Shown here one piece after another: positions 10,122 through 17,869 of a stretch of 64,000 nt of DNA (position 1 is its first letter; each line of letters begins with the position of its first letter). Position numbers and translations under genes: made by a program. This stretch comes from Granulicella arctica (GTDB lineage: Bacteria > Acidobacteriota > Terriglobia > Terriglobales > Acidobacteriaceae): NCBI RefSeq assembly GCF_013410065.1, contig NZ_JACCCW010000001.1:496001-560000 (forward strand). The letters run 5' to 3'. The notes under the pieces are model-generated. The model was not told the origin of the DNA. It did not search any database and worked only from the letters and a program-made list of their open reading frames with translations.

Positions 10122-12212
10122 ATGACCTGGATCGTCCAAAATCTGTGGCTGGTGCCCGTACTGCCGATTACGGCAGCGGGGATCATCGCTCTTACCAAGC
10201 AGCGCCACCGGGTGTTCGCAGCTTCGCTCGCTATCGGCTCCATGGCAATCTCGTTTCTCCTGTCACTCTGTGCCTTTGCGCACGCACTGTCGACCAGTCA
10301 GGGAGAAGCAGCCAAGCAGGTCTTTAACTTCGGCTGGTTTCAATTTGGCAGCGAATGGCTGAAACTCGGCTGGATACTCGACCCTCTCACCGCAGTAATG
10401 TTGTTGATGGTCACCTTCGTCGGATTGCTGATCTTCGTCTACAGCGTCGGCTACATGGCGCACGACGAGAACTTCACGCGTTTCTTCTGCTTCCTCGCGC
10501 TCTTCGCTGGGGCCATGCTTGGCGTCATCATCGCAAACAGCCTGCTCCTGCTCTTCATGTGCTGGGAGATCGTCGGCCTGACATCGTATCTTCTGATCGG
10601 CTTTTGGTATGCCAATCCAAAAGCTGCTGCGGCAGCAAAAAAAGCCTTCCTCGTCACACGCATCGGCGATCTTGGATTCTTCCTCGGGATGGCGTGGCTG
10701 TATGCGCAAACCGGCACCCTGCTCTTCTACGACGGCGGCTCAGGCTGCCTCGAACACTCCGCACTCACCACTCTCGTAACCCAAACAACCATCTTCGGAA
10801 TCACAGCCTCCACGGGTATCGCGTTGCTCATCTTCTGTGGAGCCGCCGGGAAATCCGGTCAGGTTCCCCTGCATGTCTGGTTGCCGGACGCGATGGAAGG
10901 ACCAACGCCCGTCAGCGCACTCATCCACGCTGCAACGATGGTTGCAGCCGGAGTCTTTCTCATCGCACGTATCTATCCGCTGATGAGCGCACATGTGGCA
11001 TCGCTTCCGCTGCTCACACCGACTCTGGCGCTGCAAGTCATCACGTGGGTGGGTGCGATCACCGCTCTCTTCGGAGCCCTGGTCGCAGTCGCTCAATACG
11101 ACATCAAGCGAATTCTCGCCTACTCCACCGTCTCGCAGCTTGGCTACATGATGATGGGCCTCGGCGTCGGCGGCGTGTCCGTCGGCATGTTCCATCTCAT
11201 CACCCACGCCTTCTTCAAATCCCTGTTGTTCCTCGGCGCAGGCTCGGTCATTCATGGTTGCTCCGGCGAGCAGGATATCCGCCGCATGGGTGGTCTCCGC
11301 AAATTCATGCCAATCACCTTCGCGACGTACGCCGTCGGAATGCTCGCGTTATGTGGATTCCCACTCTTCTTCTCCGGCTTCTGGAGCAAGGACGAGATAT
11401 TACATGCAGCCTTTGTATGGAGCATCTCCCGCATGCCGTTCTACATGGGTGCGTTCGGTGCATTGCTAACTGCCTTTTATATGACGCGACAACTCTGCTA
11501 CGTATTTGCCGGAGTATCGCGTCAAGCAGCAATCAGTCATACCTTCCTTTCGTCAGACACCCACGGCCATAACGCAACACCACACGAAAGCCCCGCCGTC
11601 ATGACGACACCACTGCTGATCCTTGCCGCCTTCGCCATACTGCTTGGACTGATCGGCGCGCCCGCATGGCCGTGGTTCCAATCTTTTCTCGAAGGCGAAC
11701 ACGCGACGCTGAACTTCGCTGCTTTCTCTAACGCTGGCATTCTCCCGCTCATGGCAGCATCATCGTTTCTCGTCTTTCTTGGTCTGGGCCTGGGCTGGTG
11801 GCTCTATGGCCGCAAGCCAATTGCAACCGCTGAGCAGCCGGACGCGCTGGGGAAGATCCAACCCCACCTCTTCTCCATCCTGAGCCATGCTTTTTATGTA
11901 GACGAACTGTACAGCGCAACAATTCTCCGGCTAAACGCCCCGTGCTCCCTCGCCTGCGATTGGTTCGACCGATGGGTCTGGAATGGTGCCGTACAAATCA
12001 TCTCCTATCTCGTCCTCGCTCTTGCATGGCTCGATAACTTTTTTGATACGTATGTTGTGAACGCCAGCTTCGACGAGAGCTGTCAGACAGTCTCTCGTAG
12101 CGGTCAAATCCTCTCGCGACTGCAAGGTGGTCGCATTCAGAGCTATCTCCAGATGATCGGCCTCGCGCTCATCGTACTTGTGGTTCTCCTACTCTGGGGG
12201 ACCAAGGCGTGA
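10122..12212 (+). CDS. nuoL: NADH-quinone oxidoreductase subunit L, enlarged C-terminus
   Basis: Distal antiporter-like proton-pumping subunit, ending in the long amphipathic lateral helix that runs along the membrane arm. Key residues are present: the TM5 glutamate in FMCWEIVGLTSY, the TM7 lysine in AAGKSGQVPLHVWLP, conserved HAATMVAAG and the distal lysine in FFSGFWSKDEI. At 696 aa it is about 80 residues longer than E. coli NuoL (613). From the FYVDELY motif (about residue 591) to the end there are 106 residues, roughly 30 more than I recall for E. coli, so part of the extra length falls in the lateral-helix region. This matters because the operon also encodes two NuoM subunits. It overlaps the next gene by 4 bp (GTGA). 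Confidence 0.94.
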   Translation: MTWIVQNLWLVPVLPITAAGIIALTKQRHRVFAASLAIGSMAISFLLSLCAFAHALSTSQGEAAKQVFNFGWFQFGSEWLKLGWILDPLTAVMLLMVTFVGLLIFVYSVGYMAHDENFTRFFCFLALFAGAMLGVIIANSLLLLFMCWEIVGLTSYLLIGFWYANPKAAAAAKKAFLVTRIGDLGFFLGMAWLYAQTGTLLFYDGGSGCLEHSALTTLVTQTTIFGITASTGIALLIFCGAAGKSGQVPLHVWLPDAMEGPTPVSALIHAATMVAAGVFLIARIYPLMSAHVASLPLLTPTLALQVITWVGAITALFGALVAVAQYDIKRILAYSTVSQLGYMMMGLGVGGVSVGMFHLITHAFFKSLLFLGAGSVIHGCSGEQDIRRMGGLRKFMPITFATYAVGMLALCGFPLFFSGFWSKDEILHAAFVWSISRMPFYMGAFGALLTAFYMTRQLCYVFAGVSRQAAISHTFLSSDTHGHNATPHESPAVMTTPLLILAAFAILLGLIGAPAWPWFQSFLEGEHATLNFAAFSNAGILPLMAASSFLVFLGLGLGWWLYGRKPIATAEQPDALGKIQPHLFSILSHAFYVDELYSATILRLNAPCSLACDWFDRWVWNGAVQIISYLVLALAWLDNFFDTYVVNASFDESCQTVSRSGQILSRLQGGRIQSYLQMIGLALIVLVVLLLWGTKA

Positions 12213-13765
12213 TCGTATATCCATGGATCACCACCCTCACCGCTATACCAGTCGTAGGAGCACTACTCCTACTTGTCATCGGCGAACGAAATAAAAACCT
12301 TGTGCGCTGGCTCGCCATAGTCTTCAGCTTCGCTGCACTGCTCCTGACCTTGATCCTATGGCGTCATTTTGATTCCGCCTCGGGCTCACTTCAATTTCAG
12401 GAGCGCTACCACTGGATACCTGCTCTAAGCATCGAGTATCACGTAGGCATCGATGGCCTCGGGCTCCTCATGCTTCTGCTCTCTTCCATCGTCGTGCCCA
12501 TTGCAATAGCCGCATCATGGAAGATCCAGGAGAGAGTATCACTCTATTTCGCTCTCGTGCTTCTCCTGCAAACCTGCCTCTTCGGCACCTTCACCGCCTT
12601 GAACTTCGTCCATTGGTTCACGTTCTGGGAACTAAGCCTGATACCAGCCTTCTTTCTCATCAAGCTATGGGGTGGCCCGCGACGCACCTCGGCGGCCACA
12701 CAATTTCTCGTCTACACGATGGTTGGTAGCATTGCCATGTTGTTGGCATTTCTCGCCATTTTTCTGGCGACGAAAAAATTTGACTTCATCGAACTCGCTC
12801 AATTAGCGCAAAGCGGGCAGCTTATGCCCGCGGTTATCGCGACGCTCGGCTGGCACCACTTCATCCCGCAGCACGTAGCATTGATGATCTTTGCTGGTGT
12901 CTTCCTCGGCTTCGCCATAAAGGTACCGCTGATCCCCTTCCACACATGGCTCCCATCTGCCTACTCCGAGGCGCCGACAGGCACCACAATCCTGCTGACC
13001 GGTGCAATGTCGAAGATGGGTCTCTACGGCTTTCTGCGTATTCTGTTTCCCATCTTCGGTGCGCAGATGCAGGCAGTATTGACACCGCTCCTATGGCTCG
13101 CTGTAGCTACGGTCGTTCTCTCGGCCTATGCCGCGCTCGCGCAAAAAGATCTGAAGCGCATCTTTGCCTATTCCTCCATCAACCATCTCGGCTACTGCCT
13201 GCTGGGAATCTTTGCAGTAGCAAAGTTCACCGGTGGAGACATGGCCCTGACCCCAGAGAAGTACGCCGCAATGAACGGTGTTTTTTTGCAGATGTTCAAT
13301 CACGGCCTGACCGCTGCAACTCTCTTCTGGTTCATCGCCATGCTGGAGCAAAGAAGCGGAGGCCTACGCAGTCTCGGCGACTTTGGCGGCTTGCGCAAAG
13401 TAGCTCCTGTGTTTACCGGACTCATGGGCATTGCACTCTTCTCGTCATTGGGTCTTCCGGGTCTCAATGGATTCATCGGAGAGTTCTTGATCTTCAAGGG
13501 CTCTTTCCCTCTCGTCACCTGGGCTACGGCTCTCTCCGTGATTGGCCTGATGGTGACAGCAATCGTAATTTTAGGGATCATCCAGCGTGTCTTCTCTGAA
13601 CCTCTCAATGAAAAATGGCTAACTTTTCCCGATCTCACAATAGGCGAATGGATAGTTTTAGTACCTGCTATCGGATTGATGTTTTTACTAGGCATCTATC
13701 CGCAATTAATACTCGCATTCGTGAATAACACGGTGATACAGATGGTTCAACAACTAACGTTTTAG
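12209..13765 (+). CDS. nuoM: NADH-quinone oxidoreductase subunit M, first copy
   Basis: Antiporter-like proton-pumping subunit (518 aa, about 14 helices). The functional residues expected from E. coli NuoM are all present: the TM5 glutamate (E141 in FTFWELSLIP), the TM7 lysine (K238 in GFAIKVPLIPFHTWLP), the TM8 lysine (K269 in GAMSKMGLYG) and the late glutamate in GFIGEFLIFKG. The start is a GTG at 12209 overlapping the nuoL stop. It is followed after only 27 bp by a second nuoM. By its residues it is the canonical copy. Confidence 0.94.
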   Translation: MIVYPWITTLTAIPVVGALLLLVIGERNKNLVRWLAIVFSFAALLLTLILWRHFDSASGSLQFQERYHWIPALSIEYHVGIDGLGLLMLLLSSIVVPIAIAASWKIQERVSLYFALVLLLQTCLFGTFTALNFVHWFTFWELSLIPAFFLIKLWGGPRRTSAATQFLVYTMVGSIAMLLAFLAIFLATKKFDFIELAQLAQSGQLMPAVIATLGWHHFIPQHVALMIFAGVFLGFAIKVPLIPFHTWLPSAYSEAPTGTTILLTGAMSKMGLYGFLRILFPIFGAQMQAVLTPLLWLAVATVVLSAYAALAQKDLKRIFAYSSINHLGYCLLGIFAVAKFTGGDMALTPEKYAAMNGVFLQMFNHGLTAATLFWFIAMLEQRSGGLRSLGDFGGLRKVAPVFTGLMGIALFSSLGLPGLNGFIGEFLIFKGSFPLVTWATALSVIGLMVTAIVILGIIQRVFSEPLNEKWLTFPDLTIGEWIVLVPAIGLMFLLGIYPQLILAFVNNTVIQMVQQLTF

Positions 13766-13792
13766 TCGGAACATAAAACTGGCACTCCAACT

Positions 13793-15295
13793 ATGCTCGC
13801 GTGGACGATCTACATATCATTTTTCGGAGCATTGACTCTGCTCCTGCTGCCGAAGGGTAGCACCGCCGTCGCGCGCATCCTCGCGCTGCTGACAGCAACC
13901 GCTGGTTTCGAGATCGCACTCACAGCATTCCTGCAACACAGAACGGGTGAGCTACAGACAATCACGCGCGTTCCATGGATACCCTCTCTCGGCATCGAAT
14001 ATCACCTCGCCGCTGACGGAATCAGCCTGTGCCTGATCCTTCTGACAGGAATCATCGCGATCACCGGTATTCTTTTTTCCTGGAATATCGTGACCCGCAC
14101 AAAAGAATTCTTTTCGTTCTACCTGTTACTCATCGGCTCCGTATACGGCGTCTTCCTTAGCTACGATCTCTTTCTTCTCTTCGTGTTCTATGAGATCGTG
14201 ATCATTCCCAAGTATTTTCTAATTGCCATTTGGGGTTCCACGCGTCGCGAATATGGCGCGATGAAGCTAGCGCTCTACTCTTTTATCGGTAGCGCAATGG
14301 TCCTTATTGGAGTCATCGCAGCCTATGTCGAGGCCGGAGCAAAGACCATGTCTGTCAATGATCTTGCCGGCTTCCCCTTTCCGCTCCACTTTCAGATGTG
14401 GGCTTTCCCACTAGTCTTCGTTGGCTTTGCAATCCTTGCTGGTCTGTGGCCCTTTCACACCTGGGCCCCTACGGGTCACGTCGCTGCACCCACGGCGGCT
14501 TCGATGCTCCTCGCCGGCGTGGTGATGAAGCTCGGAGCGTATGGCTGTCTCCGCGTGGCCATGACGCTGTTCCCGCTTGGCCTCGGTCCTTGGGGCTTCC
14601 ATGTGCTCGGCCTCGCCTCGTGGCGCGATGTCTTCTCGCTTCTCGCAGTCATCGGAATCGTGTACGGTGCAATGGTCGCGCTGGTGCAGAAAGACTTCAA
14701 ATTCGTCATCGGCTATTCTAGCGTCAGTCACATGGGCTTCATCCTGCTCGGCCTGATGACCTTGAATCAGATCGGCATCTCCGGTGCCGTGATACAGATG
14801 TTCTCTCATGGAATTCTTGCAGGTCTGCTATTCGCCATCGTTGGACGCATGGTCTATGACCGCACGCACACCCGTGAGCTCACAGCCCTCGGTCCGATGA
14901 ATCTCAACAAGGTCATTCCCTTTTCCGCAGCCACCTTTGTGCTGGCTGGCATGGCCAGCATGGGTCTGCCGGGTTTTAGCGGGTTTGTTGCAGAGCTGAT
15001 GATCCTTATCGGCGCGTGGCATGCGTTTCCTATTCTTGCAGTCTGCGTAGGCGTCGGTATCGTGATTGGCGTCGTATATATCTGGCGCGCTATGCAAAAG
15101 GCATTCTTTGCCGAACCCGACGACGCATCGACCCAATCGTCGCTGTTCCCTATCTCATTTCCAGAGCGCCTGGGAGCACTGATTTTGATCGGGACCAGCA
15201 TAGCGATCGGACTCTATCCTCAGATACTTCTGAAGGTTATTACTCCAGCATTGAATTCTCCAATGTTTGAAGGCCTACGCAAAGGCGGCTGGTAA
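13793..15295 (+). CDS. NADH-quinone oxidoreductase subunit M, second copy with altered TM7
   Basis: A second NuoM-family antiporter-like subunit (500 aa) directly after the first. The two proteins share the family fold but are clearly diverged, so this is not a recent duplication. It keeps the TM5 glutamate (E134 in FVFYEIVIIPK), the TM8 lysine (K246 in VVMKLGAYG) and the late glutamate in GFVAELMILIG. The TM7 lysine, K238 in the first copy, is replaced by leucine (L215 in GFAILAGLWPFHTW). The following YSEAPT-type motif is GHVAAPT. A tandem second NuoM is the hallmark of the '2M' form of complex I. It overlaps nuoN by 1 bp (TAATG). Confidence 0.9.
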   Translation: MLAWTIYISFFGALTLLLLPKGSTAVARILALLTATAGFEIALTAFLQHRTGELQTITRVPWIPSLGIEYHLAADGISLCLILLTGIIAITGILFSWNIVTRTKEFFSFYLLLIGSVYGVFLSYDLFLLFVFYEIVIIPKYFLIAIWGSTRREYGAMKLALYSFIGSAMVLIGVIAAYVEAGAKTMSVNDLAGFPFPLHFQMWAFPLVFVGFAILAGLWPFHTWAPTGHVAAPTAASMLLAGVVMKLGAYGCLRVAMTLFPLGLGPWGFHVLGLASWRDVFSLLAVIGIVYGAMVALVQKDFKFVIGYSSVSHMGFILLGLMTLNQIGISGAVIQMFSHGILAGLLFAIVGRMVYDRTHTRELTALGPMNLNKVIPFSAATFVLAGMASMGLPGFSGFVAELMILIGAWHAFPILAVCVGVGIVIGVVYIWRAMQKAFFAEPDDASTQSSLFPISFPERLGALILIGTSIAIGLYPQILLKVITPALNSPMFEGLRKGGW

Positions 15296-16785
15296 TGATC
15301 TCCTACTCGCAACTGTTACAGCTCGTCATGCCGGAGGTCATCATAGCGATCACAGCACTGATCGTGCTAGCAGCGGATCTCTTACTCCTGCGTAACCATC
15401 CGACGCGACTCCGATTCTCCGTTGCAGCTGGTCTTGCATCGATTGGCTGTACAGGCGCAATCCTCCGACTACTTCTATCTTCAGAACAAACCAATGTCCT
15501 CGACGGAATGCTACTGACAAACCCAATAGTGCATTTCGTCCAAGTGGCATTGCTCGTCTTCACCATCATCACCCTCTTGCTCTCCGTGGATTCTACTTTC
15601 ACTGAACACATCGGCGAGTTCGTCCTGCTTATCCTGCTTGCAACAACCGGCATGCTGTTCCTCGTAGGGTCTCAGAACATCTTGATCATCTTTATCTCAC
15701 TGGAGCTGTTGAGCCTGTCGCTTTATATCCTCACAGCCTTCGACAAGCGCAGCCCACAATCCTCTGAAGCTGCCCTGAAGTATTTCCTTTTCGGTGGTAT
15801 GTCTACAGCGTTTCTGCTTTTTGGATTTAGCCTGCTTTACGGCTTATCCAACTCGACCAATCTCAGTCAAATCGCCGCGACAATTCACGCCCCCTTTTTG
15901 CCCCCACTGCTTATCATCGCCATTGGGACCACAATAATTGGCTTTGGCTTTAAAGTTTCAGCTTTCCCCTTTCACTTCTGGGCTCCGGACGTATACCAAA
16001 GCGCACCCATCCCTGCTGTAGCGTTCATTTCATCCGCATCAAAGGTAGCCAGCTTCTTTATCTTCTTTCAGGTTATGACTGTAGGCATGGCGGGCTCGGA
16101 AGGCAGTGCTGCATGGCGGCACTTTGCAGGCGGCTGGGTCTCCGGGCTCGCCGTAATCGCTGCCCTTTCCATGTTGTTCGGAAACCTTGTAGCCATTGTC
16201 CAGAGCAGCATGAGGAGACTGCTTGCATACTCGGCAATCGCCCATGCAGGCTATATGCTGTTGGCAATCGTGTCGCACACACAGTGGAGCCTGGCTGCAC
16301 TCCTCTATTATGTGGTCACTTATGGACTGGCAACACTCGGTACGATTGCTGTAGTCGGCGTTGTAGAAAAACAAACCGATAGCGACCATCTATCCTGTTT
16401 CGAAGGACTCAGCCGACGGGCGCCGACACTCTCCCTTTGCCTATTTATTTTTCTTCTCTCCTTGTCGGGAATTCCACCACTGGCAGGATTCTTCGGAAAG
16501 TTTTTTTTATTTTCCTCTACTCTCGCAGCTACACATGAATCCGATGGCCTGCTATGGCTCATCGTTATTGCCATCGCCACAAGCGCCGTATCTTTGTACT
16601 ATTACCTGCAAGTCCTCAAGAGAGTCTACGTTGCAAACCCTCCTAGCGAAGCGGACGACATACGAGTACCCGTTCTCACTCAGGCCGTTGTGGTTTTACT
16701 TGCAGGAACCGTCGTGTTACTTGGCTGCGCGCCTCATCTGCTTCTGCAATGGATCTTGGAAGCAATTCACATCGCTGGCCTCTGA
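15295..16785 (+). CDS. nuoN: NADH-quinone oxidoreductase subunit N
   Basis: Proximal antiporter-like proton-pumping subunit (496 aa, about 14 helices). It carries the TM5 glutamate in ISLELLSLSLY, the TM7 lysine in GFGFKVSAFPFHFWAPD, the TM8 lysine in SSASKVASFF and a distal lysine in LAGFFGKFFLF. The start ATG shares one base with the previous stop codon. It is the last gene of the nuo operon. The next gene follows after 81 bp with its own strong ribosome site. Confidence 0.94.
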   Translation: MISYSQLLQLVMPEVIIAITALIVLAADLLLLRNHPTRLRFSVAAGLASIGCTGAILRLLLSSEQTNVLDGMLLTNPIVHFVQVALLVFTIITLLLSVDSTFTEHIGEFVLLILLATTGMLFLVGSQNILIIFISLELLSLSLYILTAFDKRSPQSSEAALKYFLFGGMSTAFLLFGFSLLYGLSNSTNLSQIAATIHAPFLPPLLIIAIGTTIIGFGFKVSAFPFHFWAPDVYQSAPIPAVAFISSASKVASFFIFFQVMTVGMAGSEGSAAWRHFAGGWVSGLAVIAALSMLFGNLVAIVQSSMRRLLAYSAIAHAGYMLLAIVSHTQWSLAALLYYVVTYGLATLGTIAVVGVVEKQTDSDHLSCFEGLSRRAPTLSLCLFIFLLSLSGIPPLAGFFGKFFLFSSTLAATHESDGLLWLIVIAIATSAVSLYYYLQVLKRVYVANPPSEADDIRVPVLTQAVVVLLAGTVVLLGCAPHLLLQWILEAIHIAGL

Positions 16786-16866
16786 TGTTTACAGCCAGTG
16801 ATACTGTAGCATTCCCTATCGTTCAACCGCTCTGATAGACTGGCTCCCCTTTACCGGAGGAGTCTC

Positions 16867-17181
16867 ATGACGTCGCAAGAACTAACCGAAATAGTTGACC
16901 AGCGGACGACCGATCCCACAGTTCTTGGGCGGCTGGCTTGCAATCTGCGCAGCAACGATTTAGTGGTGCAACGTCATCATGACAACCGGACTCTGAGCGT
17001 CGCCTGGCAGGACTCCGGGGATTTCTGGCGCTGCATAATCACGTCGAACGAAAAGACTAACCATCCCTTGGCACAAGTCGATGTTCACGAAAATTCAACC
17101 GTCCGCGTTGACGTTTTTGAACCGTGCCGCGTGACTATTTCACCAGAGGAAGGATTTTTGTGTCTTACACGTTATAAATGA
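16867..17181 (+). CDS. Small protein of unknown function downstream of nuoN
   Basis: A 104-aa soluble protein with no signal peptide, membrane segment or motif I recognise. It is mixed in charge, with one Cys in each third of the protein and several histidines. The start is well supported by CGGAGGA about 6 nt before the ATG, one of the best ribosome sites in the window, so I consider it a real gene. It lies 81 bp after nuoN on the same strand and could be the last gene of the nuo transcript or separate. No function can be assigned from sequence. Confidence 0.55.
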   Translation: MTSQELTEIVDQRTTDPTVLGRLACNLRSNDLVVQRHHDNRTLSVAWQDSGDFWRCIITSNEKTNHPLAQVDVHENSTVRVDVFEPCRVTISPEEGFLCLTRYK

Positions 17182-17869
17182 CCATAGATCTACAAATTTA
17201 TTCAGTGCCGGCAAAAGCAAGGCGCGAGCCCTACCCAAGAAGTCAGCATTTACGAGCACGCCCTGAATAACTATTTAATTCAGTTATTTCCTTGTCGCCT
17301 AAACGACGAACGAGCTTTCTACGTTTTTAAAACTCAAGCGTATTGCTCACGGTCTGGTCCAAAGCACCAGTGTTTGGACGTACGAGTGGTCTCCCAGTCT
17401 GTAGACTCGCTTAGCTGACGCCTTAGTGCTCACTGAGCGAAGATTTCGCGTATCCGTAGCTATTCCCAACGCAGCCGCATCCGTTTCCTTTTAGCCTTAG
17501 CCATTGCACCTCTTCCCGTCCCGTGAAGTCAGGACAGAAAGATTGAATTATGCCTGCTCTGCCGCACATTCTATGAGCAGTTCTAGGTCAAAGTCCGAAA
17601 TATGGTCTTTGTCACCCAATAAACGCCCTTTCATAGTATCGATACCACATACAAAAACTTTCTCTAAGCCATAATGACAAAATCACGTCTACCTATGTAG
17701 AATACTGCTTTATTGCCTACTATGAATACAACATAAAGGGGATAGCGGAGCCCACATGATCGAAATCAGATCTTTTCTCAAGCGCTATCAAAATATTCTC
17801 ACCGTCGGCAGCAACAGATTTATGGAACATTCGCATGCATGGCGACGTATCGAAAGAAAAGGGGTATTC
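17182..17869. other. Long intergenic stretch ahead of the first TonB-dependent receptor
   Basis: About 570-690 bp without a recognisable gene, depending on the receptor start. It is more A+T-rich than its surroundings. It contains short overlapping inverted repeats near 17263-17288 (CTGAAT/ATTCAG and AATAACT/AGTTATT). I see no transposase remnant, tRNA or classical riboswitch. Confidence 0.45.
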
